The notes: generated from the sequence alone by a model not told the origin. Shown: positions 7,135-16,480, counted from the first letter of the stretch. The stretch is DNA of 43,890 bases from an uncultured bacterium (GCA_947243845.1 CAMXIF010000027.1:1-43890); one strand, 5' to 3'. Numbers and translations are program-made.

Positions 7135-8472
7135 ATGAATGCGTTGATTACAAACATTATCAATAATCTAATTCATGGCCTGTGGTTTTATAATCTTGTT
7201 CTGGAACCGAAACATAGCCGTAAGGGGACTGCCCTAATTTCGGCGGGAGCTGCTGTGGCATCACAGCTGGTTATGATTGTTCTTTTTTTATGGATGCGTT
7301 GGACAGATGGCTTTTTGGGACAAGCTATATCGGCTAAGTTGCTTTTCTTTTGCGGTTATTGTTTAACGGCTCTTATCTTCGGAATAACTTTTGTCTTTTG
7401 GATGTCGGATTCCGAACCGGTAAAATCCCTATTTTTGATGTCTGCATATTATAGTCTCTGGACGCTTTTTTATCTGCTGATTTCAGTTGTCACCAAAACG
7501 TTTGCCGGCGGGGGTAATCTGGCGATCTGGGGATTTCGTATAGGATTGAATCTGACGGCTCTGGTCATATATCACAGCGTATTTAAGAAAACGATGCGGC
7601 GTATGTATAAGGAGATACAGATTGATTACAAGATGGTGTCGGCAGTCTCGGTTTTTACGTTTATCGTGATGACGATCATGATTATTTATAATGAAAAGGT
7701 AAAACAGCACAATCTGCTTTATGTGGCGATGATCCTTTCCACGGGCAGCATGATGGTGATTATACATATACAGCTCTTCCGCTTTATTGCGCAGGCGGAC
7801 TATGTCAATCAGTTAAAGCAGATGCAGCTTCAGGAGAAATATCTGCAGGCACAGATAGGCGCCTATGAGCAGATGGAGCAGAGTGTGAGGCAGACAAGGC
7901 ATGATTTCAGGCATCATAATATGGTCGTGGCGGAGTATGCCAGAAAGAAAGATTATCAGGCAATTTTGGAGTACCTGCAGGAGTATGAGCGGCAGGAGGA
8001 AGAGAAATACAGCAGTGATTTTTGCAGGAACCACGTAGTGAACAATGTGTTGAGCGCCTATGTGAATAAGGCAAGACAGGAGCGTATTGAGGTGACGTGC
8101 GATATCCGTCTGGGAAAAACAGCGGGGATATCTGATTACGATCTGGTGTCTATTCTGGCAAATATCCTGGAGAATGCGGTCAATGCCTGTAAGCGGGAAT
8201 CGGGAGAGAAGCGGATGGAGATCTCTCTGTGGCAGAAAGGAAATAAATTAATCTTTGTATGCAAAAATACCTGTACTGCGGAAGTTAAATGGAAAGATGG
8301 GGTTCCCAGCAATCAGGAACGTGTCGGTGTAGGTATAAACAGTGTCAGAGCTGCCGTGAAAAAATATGACGGATCTGTCAGTTTTACAGCGGCTAATGGC
8401 ATCTTTACCTGTCGGGCAATTTTGAATCATTCTGGAAGCGGACAAAAAGAGGAGGATGGAGTGTCATGTTAG
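7135..8472 (+). CDS. AgrC-like sensor histidine kinase (GHKL)
   Basis: A 445-aa membrane sensor kinase. Residues 1-210 contain about six hydrophobic segments. A coiled-coil linker leads to the phosphoacceptor motif RHDFRHH with His256, typical of the HPK10 group that senses peptides in Firmicutes. The C-terminal GHKL ATPase follows, with N-box ILANILENAVNACK and G-box VGVGINS. By family it autophosphorylates and passes the phosphate to a LytTR response regulator, here most likely the protein at 9685. It overlaps the next kinase gene by 7 bp (translational coupling). The first ATG is used although its binding site is weak. No peptide precursor, AgrB-like protease or exporter gene is adjacent, so the signal is unknown. 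Confidence 0.92.
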   Translation: MNALITNIINNLIHGLWFYNLVLEPKHSRKGTALISAGAAVASQLVMIVLFLWMRWTDGFLGQAISAKLLFFCGYCLTALIFGITFVFWMSDSEPVKSLFLMSAYYSLWTLFYLLISVVTKTFAGGGNLAIWGFRIGLNLTALVIYHSVFKKTMRRMYKEIQIDYKMVSAVSVFTFIVMTIMIIYNEKVKQHNLLYVAMILSTGSMMVIIHIQLFRFIAQADYVNQLKQMQLQEKYLQAQIGAYEQMEQSVRQTRHDFRHHNMVVAEYARKKDYQAILEYLQEYERQEEEKYSSDFCRNHVVNNVLSAYVNKARQERIEVTCDIRLGKTAGISDYDLVSILANILENAVNACKRESGEKRMEISLWQKGNKLIFVCKNTCTAEVKWKDGVPSNQERVGVGINSVRAAVKKYDGSVSFTAANGIFTCRAILNHSGSGQKEEDGVSC

Positions 8473-9671
8473 GCGGTTCTGTGGTGGTTGCGTTAATACG
8501 GATGATAATCAGTATCGGGGGAACGATTCTTTTCTTCTTCCTGATCAGTGAGTCCAAATTTGATAAAAGAAAGACGGTGGTCAGATGTGGATGCTTTTAT
8601 GTGGTGCTGATTATCTTAACCTGCATCTGGTACGCTGTTTCCCAGGAAACATTTGCGCGCATGGGGGCATTTACGACCTATCTGTGCTTTGGGGTTTTTG
8701 CCGTCTGGATCAGTCGTGACTCTATTTATGTGTCCTTGTATAAACTTGCGCTTGTGTTTTATCTATTGTCCGTATTTATGATCGGCGGTATAGAAATTGC
8801 GGTTATTTTCTTCAACAAAAATGTATGGGCGGATGCTATTGCCCGCGTCATATTGATCGGGATAATTGCCTTCTCAATAGATAGAAAGATTAAAAGTTCG
8901 ATCCGGGGATTTTCCGATTATGTAGAAAACGAACTGGATCGGTTCAGTGTGGCGGTCATGATGCTGAGTCTGTTTTTGGGAATCGGTTTTATTCTCAATC
9001 CGTCTATCCATGATCAAACTCCCTATCGTCTTTTTCAGATTGCCATGAATTTCTTTCTGACAGGTATCCTGCAGGTGCTGGTATTTCGGCTGTATCTGCA
9101 TATCGGGAGGGAAAATGAGTATAGGCAGGAAACACAGCTGATGGAGATGAATCACAGGCTGCTGGAACGGAATCTGGAATTGCTCGGAGCCACGGAGGAG
9201 GATTCGGAAAGAATCTGCGGAAACTTGGCTGTCAACAGGATTCTGTCAGCTTATGCAGACCAGGCGAGGAAGGAGCAGATTGAAGTCTCTCTGGATGTGG
9301 AACTTGACAGGGAAATCGGAATCCCCAATATTGATCTGCTCACCATATTGGCCAACGCCTGGGAAAACGCTCTCTATGGCTGTATGGAAGCGAGAAAGGA
9401 AGATGGTCGGCGGGAGTGTGCGATCCGTCTGTCTATCAGGAAAAAGAAAAATAAGCTGGCCATTTACTGCAGTAATACCTGTAAGATGGAGGCCGGAATT
9501 GAGAAGGGATTGCCGCGGCCCGAGGATTCGGGCGGTCTGGGTGCGATGAGCATTGTAAAGACGGCAGAAAAATTTGAAGGGGAGTATGACTTTAAAAATG
9601 ACAATGGAATGTTTGTATTTCGCCTGGTCGTAAACATTCCGCCTGACAGGGACGTTTCGTCAAAGATGTGA
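8466..9671 (+). CDS. GHKL sensor kinase paralogue lacking the phosphoacceptor segment
   Basis: A 401-aa protein with six or so membrane segments in residues 1-215 and a C-terminal GHKL ATPase domain (N-box ILANAWENALYGC; G-box GGLGAMSIVKTAEK). It aligns with the upstream kinase around C-N-x-x-V-N-x-(V/I)-L-S-A-Y (about residue 250 on). The roughly 45 residues before that point, which in the partner hold RHDFRHH, are missing: the coiled coil at about 226-241 runs directly into the ATPase domain. It therefore cannot phosphorylate itself on the usual His. It may act as a heterodimer partner or ATP-binding modulator. AGGAGG stands ten bases before the ATG. The frame is intact, so it is not an obvious pseudogene. 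Confidence 0.85.
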   Translation: MLGGSVVVALIRMIISIGGTILFFFLISESKFDKRKTVVRCGCFYVVLIILTCIWYAVSQETFARMGAFTTYLCFGVFAVWISRDSIYVSLYKLALVFYLLSVFMIGGIEIAVIFFNKNVWADAIARVILIGIIAFSIDRKIKSSIRGFSDYVENELDRFSVAVMMLSLFLGIGFILNPSIHDQTPYRLFQIAMNFFLTGILQVLVFRLYLHIGRENEYRQETQLMEMNHRLLERNLELLGATEEDSERICGNLAVNRILSAYADQARKEQIEVSLDVELDREIGIPNIDLLTILANAWENALYGCMEARKEDGRRECAIRLSIRKKKNKLAIYCSNTCKMEAGIEKGLPRPEDSGGLGAMSIVKTAEKFEGEYDFKNDNGMFVFRLVVNIPPDRDVSSKM

Positions 9672-9684
9672 CAGGAGAAGGTAC

Positions 9685-10437
9685 ATGTATCTGATTGCGC
9701 TCTGTGATGATGAAGTAGAACAATTGCATAAAACAGAACGGATATTTGCAGAATACCGAAACAGTCATTCAGGAGAGGATTTTCGTGTGGAAAGCTTCGA
9801 AAGCGCCGAAAAATTGCTTGCGCTGATTGAGCGGCAGGAATATCTGCCGGATTTGATTATCATGGATATCTATATGCCGGACAAGCTGGGCATTGAGGCG
9901 GTAAGAGAACTGCGGCGTATGGGCAACCGGAGTCAGGTCGTGTTCCTGACCACTTCCAGGGAGTTTGCGCTGGATGCGTATGAGGTGGAGGCGGCGCAGT
10001 ATCTGGTTAAGCCCCTTTCAGGTGAGAAACTGTTTCCGCTTCTGGACAGATTTCTGAAGGAGATGGAAGAGGAACGCAGAAAATATATACTGCTGCGGAT
10101 CGAGAATACGCTGCAGCGGATAGCGGTGGATGATATCGTATATTGCGAGGCGCAGGGCAAGGTCCAATGCATGCATTTTGCAAATGGCACACAATGTATT
10201 CTGCGCATTACGATGGCAAAGATTGTGGAAATGTTGTCTCCCTATTCTGCATTTATGCGGGTGGGAATCGCTTATCTCGTCAATATGGAACATGTAGAGT
10301 ATCTTAATAAGGCAGAAATTCAGATGGTTACCGGCAAAAAGATTTATCTGCCCAGAGGGGCCTTTCAGGCGGTGCGGGAGAAATATTTTGCATATTATTG
10401 CGGAGAATTTTCCTTTACTAAGCAAAGAGTTGACTAA
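9685..10437 (+). CDS. LytTR-family response regulator (AgrA/LytR type)
   Basis: A 250-aa regulator. The receiver domain (1-125) has the acidic pocket CDDE at 7-10, phosphoacceptor Asp61 (IIMDIYMPD), conserved Thr pair (FLTTS) and Lys in LVKP. The LytTR DNA-binding domain fills about 135-240 (ENTLQRIAVDDIVYCEAQG at its start). It is 13 bp after the second kinase gene, with AGGAGA before the ATG, and is the likely output of both kinases. Candidate targets are the 21-bp repeats at 7039, i.e. its own operon. The last residues KQRVD are encoded in the 5' arm of the terminator hairpin. Confidence 0.95.
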   Translation: MYLIALCDDEVEQLHKTERIFAEYRNSHSGEDFRVESFESAEKLLALIERQEYLPDLIIMDIYMPDKLGIEAVRELRRMGNRSQVVFLTTSREFALDAYEVEAAQYLVKPLSGEKLFPLLDRFLKEMEEERRKYILLRIENTLQRIAVDDIVYCEAQGKVQCMHFANGTQCILRITMAKIVEMLSPYSAFMRVGIAYLVNMEHVEYLNKAEIQMVTGKKIYLPRGAFQAVREKYFAYYCGEFSFTKQRVD

Positions 10438-10458
10438 TTCAGTCAACTCTTTGCTTTC
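10420..10458. terminator. Shared bidirectional hairpin inside two gene ends
   Basis: A perfect 15-bp stem (10420-10434 with 10442-10456; core AGCAAAGAGTTGAC) with loop TAATTCA. Both convergent genes end within it. Only short T tracts flank it, so termination strength is uncertain. Confidence 0.75.
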
Positions 10459-11326
10459 CCCAGAAGAATACTGCCACTGTGCCGGGGCCTGTGTGGGCGC
10501 CGATGGTAGTGCCAATATTATTGATCAGGACTTTGCCCTCAAGATGCGGGAAACGTTCTTCGATTAACGCCGCGACAGCCTTGGCGTCTTCATAACAGGC
10601 TGACTGGGAGATGTAACATTTGCCGCTGTAGTCACATCCCTCTTCCAGACATTCTTCCATCTTATCTACAATGGTATGGATGACTTTGCGTTTGGTGCGG
10701 ATTTTGTAGCGGGGAATCAGCTTTCCCTGATGATCCACGTTGAGCAGCGGGCAGATATTTAACATGCCGCCGATAAAACCGGAGGCCTTGGAGATACGGC
10801 CGCCGCGTATATAAAAGGTAAGATCGCTGGAGAAAAACCAATGGTTGAGTCTTAGGCGGTTATCCATTGCCCACGTATAAAGCGCATCCACAGACATGCC
10901 CTCATCGCGCAGATCCGCCAGTCTATCCATTAGCAGTCCATAACCGGAAGAAGCGGCAAGAGAATCTACAATATAGATTTTTCTGTCCGGATACTGTTCT
11001 TCCAGATTGTGTTTGGCCGTCATGGCTGAATTGACTGCGCCGGAGATGCCGGAGGACAGACTCAGGTGCAGGATGTCCCTGCCTTCTTTGAGAAAAGGTT
11101 CGAAGTACTCTGTATACTCCGCCACATTGATCTGGGATGTTTTGGTGTCGGCGCCGTCTGCCATAGCCTGGTAAAACTGGTCAAAAGGCATGGACTTTCC
11201 CAGATCATCACTATACTGTACACCGTCCAGTTCGTAGTGAAAGCAGATATAAGAGATGCCTCGTTTTTTGAAGTGTTCCGCCGAAAGATCTGCAGTGGAA
11301 CAGCAGCTGATAATATATTCGCTCAT
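10439..11326 (-). CDS. DegV family fatty-acid-binding protein
   Basis: A 295-aa DegV/FakB-type protein. Members bind a fatty acid and present it to the FakA kinase for phosphorylation. Visible motifs are STAD near the N-terminus, the TSQ motif (TKTSQIN), the SLSSGISGA loop, RGGRISKASGFIGG, and the C-terminal GAHTGPGTVAVFF, all of which line the lipid pocket in the family. AAAGGAG precedes the ATG by seven bases. It stands alone; no fakA is adjacent. It converges on the response regulator, and its C-terminal KQRVD is encoded by the same hairpin that encodes KQRVD of that protein. Confidence 0.93.
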   Translation of the reverse strand: MSEYIISCCSTADLSAEHFKKRGISYICFHYELDGVQYSDDLGKSMPFDQFYQAMADGADTKTSQINVAEYTEYFEPFLKEGRDILHLSLSSGISGAVNSAMTAKHNLEEQYPDRKIYIVDSLAASSGYGLLMDRLADLRDEGMSVDALYTWAMDNRLRLNHWFFSSDLTFYIRGGRISKASGFIGGMLNICPLLNVDHQGKLIPRYKIRTKRKVIHTIVDKMEECLEEGCDYSGKCYISQSACYEDAKAVAALIEERFPHLEGKVLINNIGTTIGAHTGPGTVAVFFWGKQRVD

Positions 11327-11486
11327 AATGCTCCTTTATTTAAGATGATCAATATTGTCCTTGAAGGATACAATAATATTGATGCTATAATTACGCTTGG
11401 CTGCGTAATTACCATGATGAAACATATCATTACGATTGCTACCTTTTTGAGTCTAACATGTTTATCAGACAAATACAATGTAGAAC

Positions 11487-11515
11487 TTGTCTTGCCTGAG
11501 AATATTTGGTATAAT
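11487..11515 (+). promoter_or_regulatory. Promoter of the phosphofructokinase gene
   Basis: -35 TTGTCT (11487-11492) and -10 TATAAT (11510-11515) are separated by 17 bp. The leader to the ATG at 11589 is about 65 bases. Confidence 0.75.
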
Positions 11516-11588
11516 CTTGGTAATGTCCGGTGGACACCGGCGATAACCTATAGTAAAGTTAGAAAATAATCAAAGGAGAGACAGCTAT

Positions 11589-12815
11589 ATGAAAGGAAAT
11601 ATTGTTGTTGGTCAGTCTGGCGGCCCTACAGCCGTTATCAATTCTTCTGTGGCAGGTGTATACGCAGCCGCAAAGAAACTGGGTGTGAAGAAGATTTATG
11701 GTATGGTGCATGGTATCGAGGGATTTTTGGAGGACAAGATGATCGATCTTGCCGAGTATCTGGATGATGAGACAGGTATTGAACTGCTCAAGAGAACACC
11801 CTCCGCATTCTTGGGTTCCTGCCGTTTCAAGATGCCTAAGATTGAAGGGCATGAAGAAGTTTATGAGAAAATATTTGAGATCATGGAGAAACATGATATC
11901 GAGTGTCTGTTCTATGCAGGCGGCAATGACTCCATGGATACCGTTAAGATGCTGTCTGATTACGCGGCTGCACACAATAAGCCCCAGAGATTCATGGGTG
12001 TTCCCAAGACGATCGACAATGATCTGCCGGTGACAGACCACTGTCCGGGCTACGGTTCCGCAGCAAAATATATTGCTACTTCCCTGAAAGAGATTATCAG
12101 GGATAACTCTTCCTTCGGGGCAAAGAAGCCCACAATCTGTATCGTGGAGATCATGGGACGTAATGCAGGCTGGCTGACAGCGGCAGCAGCGCTTGCTAAG
12201 GGTGATGACTGCGAAGGCTGTGATGCAATCTACCTTCCGGAGAAAGTATTTGATATTGATAAATTTGTGGCAGATGTGAAAGATCTGGCGGAAAAGAAAT
12301 CTTCTGTTGTCATTGCAGTGTCTGAGGGCGTGAAGGTGGCAGACGGCAGATATGTCTGTGAGATTGGCAGAGAAGTGGCTGTGGATGCTTTCGGCCACAA
12401 GCAGATGTCCGGAACCGCTGTTATGCTGGCAGAGAAGATTGCGGCAGAGACAGGCTTAAAGACCCGTGCGATTGAGTTCTCTACCTTACAGAGAGCAGCA
12501 ACACATCTGGCATCCCTGACGGATATCAATGAGGCATTCCAGGTTGGTTATGACGCAGTGATGGCTGCGGAAGAGGGCAAGACCGGTATGATGATCACCC
12601 TTGACAGGAACGGGGAAGAGCCTTATCAGTGCGGTACCAGCGCATATGATATCCATGCGATCGCTAATGTGGAGAGAAAGGTTCCCGATGAGTGGATCAC
12701 AGCAGACGGCAAGGGCCTGACAGAAGGTTATGAGAAATATGCAAGACCGCTGATTATGGGTGAACTTCAACCTCTGTTCGTGAATGGTACACCGAGACAT
12801 CTGGTAAGAAAATAA
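11589..12815 (+). CDS. pfp: 6-phosphofructokinase, PPi-dependent type predicted
   Basis: A 408-aa phosphofructokinase family enzyme that converts fructose 6-phosphate to fructose 1,6-bisphosphate. The donor-specificity positions point to pyrophosphate: Asp114 in GGNDS (ATP enzymes have Gly here) and Lys140 in PKTIDND (ATP enzymes have Gly). Catalytic Asp143 is present, as are the N-terminal GQSGGPTAVIN and MGRNAGW motifs. Asn113 replaces the usual Asp of GGDD. AAAGGAGA precedes the ATG. It has its own promoter and terminator. The next genes are a LacI-type regulator and glycogen phosphorylase, which makes a carbohydrate-use cluster. PPi use is inferred from residues, not shown. Confidence 0.9.
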   Translation: MKGNIVVGQSGGPTAVINSSVAGVYAAAKKLGVKKIYGMVHGIEGFLEDKMIDLAEYLDDETGIELLKRTPSAFLGSCRFKMPKIEGHEEVYEKIFEIMEKHDIECLFYAGGNDSMDTVKMLSDYAAAHNKPQRFMGVPKTIDNDLPVTDHCPGYGSAAKYIATSLKEIIRDNSSFGAKKPTICIVEIMGRNAGWLTAAAALAKGDDCEGCDAIYLPEKVFDIDKFVADVKDLAEKKSSVVIAVSEGVKVADGRYVCEIGREVAVDAFGHKQMSGTAVMLAEKIAAETGLKTRAIEFSTLQRAATHLASLTDINEAFQVGYDAVMAAEEGKTGMMITLDRNGEEPYQCGTSAYDIHAIANVERKVPDEWITADGKGLTEGYEKYARPLIMGELQPLFVNGTPRHLVRK

Positions 12816-12833
12816 AATAATTGGAAATTTTTT

Positions 12834-12866
12834 CAAAAGAGTGGTTTACAAAACCGCTCTTTTGTT
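12834..12866 (+). terminator. Terminator of the phosphofructokinase gene
   Basis: A 14-bp stem CAAAAGAGTGGTTT/AAACCGCTCTTTTG (one wobble) with loop ACA. Its loop holds the -35 of the next gene's promoter. Confidence 0.8.
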
Positions 12867-12890
12867 ATATGATAATGGAAAACGATTTCC
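12845..12890 (+). promoter_or_regulatory. Promoter and operator of the LacI-family gene
   Basis: -35 TTTACA (12845-12850), 17-bp spacer, -10 TATGAT (12868-12873). A 14-bp LacI-type operator GGAAAACGATTTCC (12877-12890; 5-bp arms around a central CG) covers the predicted start site. That is the arrangement of a repressor controlling its own gene; a CcpA-type site is an alternative. Confidence 0.55.
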
Positions 12891-12982
12891 GGAAAACATT
12901 TTCTATAAAGCACTTTGAGGGGAATATCAGAGGACAACGGATTGTGTTCATAGCAGGGTTTGTCTTCAGAATGGAAGGAATT

Positions 12983-13972
12983 ATGGTATCGATCAAAGAT
13001 GTCGCAAAACATGCAGGTGTGGCGATTTCTACCGTATCCAAAGTATTGAACAATTATCCTAATGTCAGTGAGGCAACGAGGAAAAAGGTTAATGAGGCGG
13101 TGGCGGAGCTTAATTTTGTACCCAACTCGGTGGCGGCTGCGCTGTCCTCGAAACAATCAGGCAGGGTAGCGCTTTTGATGAATCTGGATAATGTGTCTCA
13201 GGCGGTGGATGAGATTAACATGCAGTATATGGCAGGGACCATTGGTCAGGCAGTGGAATTAAACCTGGATGTGATCACGGTATTTTATTCCATGCTGAAG
13301 AATAAAAGTCTGGAAGAGGTGATACGCTATTTACAGTCCCAGAGTATTACGGGACTGATCATCTTCGGGATGTCGAAGGACGATAAGGTGCTGCATAAGC
13401 TGATAGATGCAAAGATTTTTAAGATTGTGACAGTGGATGTTCCCCTTGTGAATGAAAATACATCTTCCGTGTGGATTGATCAGGCCAGGGCACAGTATGA
13501 TGTGGCGAAGAAGACGCTCTATGAGAACAAAGGAAAGAGTATCCTCTATCTGGCAGGTAAGAAGAATGGGTATGTCACGGAAGAGCGGCTGAAAGGGATC
13601 AGACAGCTTGCGGAAGAGAAAAACATTTCTCTGCTGGTAAGAAATGGAGAGTTTTCTGAACTGCAGGCCAGGAATTTGACCTTTAAATATGCGAAGAAAA
13701 AGGATATCGTAGTCTGCGCTTCAGACCTGATGGCGATCGGGGCGATGAAAGCGCTGATGGAAATGGATATTTTCCGCCCGGTGTGCGGATTTGACGGCAT
13801 TACCCTGATGGGATATGCGGGCAAACAGATGAACACGGTGCGGCAGGATTTTAAGAGGATCGCATTGGAGGCGGTCAGGGAATTGAAACGTCTGCTTGAG
13901 GGCGGTGAAGGTCAGCAGATCGTATTGGATTACGAACTGGTGAGAATCAAATATATGGATATTCTGGCGTAA
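12983..13972 (+). CDS. LacI family transcriptional regulator
   Basis: A 329-aa regulator. The N-terminal helix-turn-helix reads SIKDVAKHAGVAISTVSKVLN, followed by the hinge region (VPNSVAAALSSKQSG) and a periplasmic-binding-protein-like sugar-sensing domain. The ATG at 12983 is chosen because GGAAGGA is five bases upstream and the protein then starts exactly at the HTH as in the family; the frame is open back to 12821. The gene lies between PPi-type phosphofructokinase and glycogen phosphorylase, which are its plausible targets. The ligand cannot be read. Confidence 0.93.
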   Translation: MVSIKDVAKHAGVAISTVSKVLNNYPNVSEATRKKVNEAVAELNFVPNSVAAALSSKQSGRVALLMNLDNVSQAVDEINMQYMAGTIGQAVELNLDVITVFYSMLKNKSLEEVIRYLQSQSITGLIIFGMSKDDKVLHKLIDAKIFKIVTVDVPLVNENTSSVWIDQARAQYDVAKKTLYENKGKSILYLAGKKNGYVTEERLKGIRQLAEEKNISLLVRNGEFSELQARNLTFKYAKKKDIVVCASDLMAIGAMKALMEMDIFRPVCGFDGITLMGYAGKQMNTVRQDFKRIALEAVRELKRLLEGGEGQQIVLDYELVRIKYMDILA

Positions 13973-14050
13973 TATACGGGATTAGTGTCTGTGCGCTGTT
14001 GGACACAATCCTGTCAAGACATCAATACAGCGCAGAAATGAGGGAATCAT

Positions 14051-16360
14051 ATGGCACAGGCAAGCAACCTGAAAAGAGACGTACTGGTGATGAATCTGGA
14101 AAAGGAATTAGAACACCAGACACAGAGCGGTTACGGCAAGGCAATTGCCGACTGCACCAACGAGGAACTGTATTATAGTATCCTGCAGCTTTCCAAGAGA
14201 TTGATGGAAGTATCGGAACCGATCGAGGGGGAGAAGAAAATTTACTATATCTCCGCAGAGTTTCTGATCGGCAGACTGATGTCCAACAACCTGATCAACT
14301 TGGGTGTTTATGAAAGTTTGGAGAAGATTCTTTCAAAGAATGGCAAGCAGCTTTCTGCAATTGAGGAGATAGAGCCGGAACCTTCTCTGGGCAACGGCGG
14401 CCTGGGGCGTCTGGCAGCATGTTTTCTGGACTCCATTGCATCTCTCGGACTTCCCGGTGAGGGCATTGGCCTTAATTATCATTTCGGACTTTTCAAGCAG
14501 GTGTTTAGGGATAAACTGCAGACGGCAGAAAAGAACGACTGGATTGAAGAACAGTCCTGGCTTACCAAGACTGACACTACGTTTGAGGTATCCTTTGGCA
14601 AGCAAAAGGTCACATCGAGACTTTATGATATTGATGTGATCGGATATGACAATGGTGTCAATAAACTGCGATTGTTTGATGTCGAGACACTGGATGAGAA
14701 TCTGGTAAAAAAAGGGATTGACTTCGATAAGGAAGACATTGAGAAGAACCTGACCTTGTTCCTGTATCCGGATGATTCTGACGAGGCGGGCAATCTGCTG
14801 CGTATCTATCAGCAGTATTTCATGGTGAGCAATGCGGCGCAGCTGATTTTAAAAGAGATGAAGGAAAAGAAATATGATCTGCGCAGAATGTATGATCATG
14901 CGGTAATCCAGATCAATGATACGCATCCTACCATGGTAATCCCGGAACTGATCAGGATTCTGGTAGATGAGAAGGCATTTACCATGGATGAGGCGATCGA
15001 TGTGGTGAGTAAGACCTGTGCTTATACGAACCACACGATTCTGGCGGAAGCGCTGGAAAAGTGGCCCCTGGCATATTTGGAGAAGGTAGTGCCGCAGTTA
15101 GTGCCGATCATCAAGGAACTCGACAAGAGAGTGAGAGCTAAGTATAAAGATTCTAAGGTACAGATCATCGATAAGGATAAGAGAGTGCATATGGCCCATA
15201 TCGATATCCACTATGGGTTCTCGGTAAATGGTGTGGCTGCTATTCATACGGAAATTCTTAAGAATACCGAGTTGAACGCATTCTATAAGATTTATCCGGA
15301 GAAGTTTAACAACAAGACCAATGGTATTACATTCAGAAGATGGCTCTTATCCTGTAACAGGGAACTGGCAGGCTTCCTTTCTGAGACCATCGGGGATGGT
15401 TATAAGAAAGATGCCGACAAACTGGAAAAACTGCTGGACTATATGGATGACGAAGCAGTGCTTGACCGCATCGCACAGATTAAGATGAACCGCAAAATGG
15501 AACTGGCAGCCTATGTGAAAGAGGTGGAAGGCGTGAACTTAAATCCCGATTCCATCTTTGATATCCAGAGTAAGAGACTGCATGAATATAAGCGCCAGCA
15601 GATGAATGCGCTCTACATCATTCATAAGTACCTGGAGATTAAGGCCGGTAAGAAGCCGGCAAGGCCGATGACCTTTATCTTCGGCGCGAAGGCAGCGCCC
15701 GCCTATGTGATCGCACAGGATATCATTCACCTGCTTCTGGTGCTTCAGGAGATTGTCAACAAGGATCCGGATGTAAGTCCTTACATGACAGTGCTCATGG
15801 TGGAGAACTATAATGTGGCCTATGCGGAGAAGATGATTCCTGCCTGTGATATTTCCGAGCAGATTTCCCTGGCTTCCAAGGAGGCTTCCGGTACAGGCAA
15901 TATGAAGTTCATGTTAAACGGTGCGGTAACGCTTGGGACATCTGATGGCGCGAACGTTGAGATCCATGAACTGGTGGGCGATGATAATATCTACATTTTT
16001 GGCGAGAAATCCGAAGCAGTCATCAAGCATTATGAGAAGGCAGATTATGTGTCCAAAGAGTATTATAAAAAGAGTCCTGTGATCAAGGAGGCAGTTGATT
16101 TTATCGTCAGCAAGCAGGCCTTAAAGGTGGGACACAAGAAAAATCTGGAGAGGCTTTATAAAGAACTTCTGAACAAAGACTGGTTTATGACACTCTTAGA
16201 TTTGGAAGATTATATTGCTGTGAAGGATAAGATGATGGAAGACTATGAGAATCAAACGAAGTGGAGAAAGATGATGTTAGTTAACATCGCCAAGGCCGGA
16301 TTCTTCTCTTCTGACAGGACGATCGCAGAGTACAACAGGGATATCTGGAAGTTAAAATAA
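14051..16360 (+). CDS. glgP: Glycogen/starch/maltodextrin phosphorylase
   Basis: A 769-aa GT35 phosphorylase that releases glucose 1-phosphate from alpha-1,4-glucan. Visible are the N-terminal substrate region ([17 protein letters not shown]), IQINDTHP, the KRLHEYKRQ motif and the pyridoxal-phosphate site [14 protein letters not shown] with Lys619. The length is slightly under that of E. coli GlgP; the N-terminal regulatory part is short, as in other Clostridia. It follows the LacI-type gene by 78 bp with no clear promoter or terminator between, so read-through is possible. The binding site GAGGGA is modest. Confidence 0.97.
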   Translation: MAQASNLKRDVLVMNLEKELEHQTQSGYGKAIADCTNEELYYSILQLSKRLMEVSEPIEGEKKIYYISAEFLIGRLMSNNLINLGVYESLEKILSKNGKQLSAIEEIEPEPSLGNGGLGRLAACFLDSIASLGLPGEGIGLNYHFGLFKQVFRDKLQTAEKNDWIEEQSWLTKTDTTFEVSFGKQKVTSRLYDIDVIGYDNGVNKLRLFDVETLDENLVKKGIDFDKEDIEKNLTLFLYPDDSDEAGNLLRIYQQYFMVSNAAQLILKEMKEKKYDLRRMYDHAVIQINDTHPTMVIPELIRILVDEKAFTMDEAIDVVSKTCAYTNHTILAEALEKWPLAYLEKVVPQLVPIIKELDKRVRAKYKDSKVQIIDKDKRVHMAHIDIHYGFSVNGVAAIHTEILKNTELNAFYKIYPEKFNNKTNGITFRRWLLSCNRELAGFLSETIGDGYKKDADKLEKLLDYMDDEAVLDRIAQIKMNRKMELAAYVKEVEGVNLNPDSIFDIQSKRLHEYKRQQMNALYIIHKYLEIKAGKKPARPMTFIFGAKAAPAYVIAQDIIHLLLVLQEIVNKDPDVSPYMTVLMVENYNVAYAEKMIPACDISEQISLASKEASGTGNMKFMLNGAVTLGTSDGANVEIHELVGDDNIYIFGEKSEAVIKHYEKADYVSKEYYKKSPVIKEAVDFIVSKQALKVGHKKNLERLYKELLNKDWFMTLLDLEDYIAVKDKMMEDYENQTKWRKMMLVNIAKAGFFSSDRTIAEYNRDIWKLK

Positions 16361-16394
16361 GTATTTTAAGAATGCTATAAGCATCATGATGAAA

Positions 16395-16446
16395 GAAAAG
16401 AGCATCGCATGATAATCAAATTGAATTGTTATGCGGCGCTCTTTTT
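16395..16446. terminator. Bidirectional terminator between glgP and glycosyltransferase
   Basis: Arms AAAAGAGC...CGCAT and ATGCG...GCTCTTTTT form a long stem with T on the plus side and A-rich sequence on the other, so it can serve both convergent genes. Confidence 0.8.
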
Positions 16447-16480
16447 GTGTGGAAATTTGTATTGGAATATGTTTCGGCAT

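Noticed and set aside
7012..7135. Short peptide-signal gene for the AgrC-like kinases
   Set aside because: No start codon with ribosome binding site and useful length is present on either strand; the stretch is occupied by the repeats.
11066..11569. 167-aa plus-strand frame upstream of phosphofructokinase
   Set aside because: It begins inside the DegV gene on the other strand and overlaps the promoter; no ribosome binding site.
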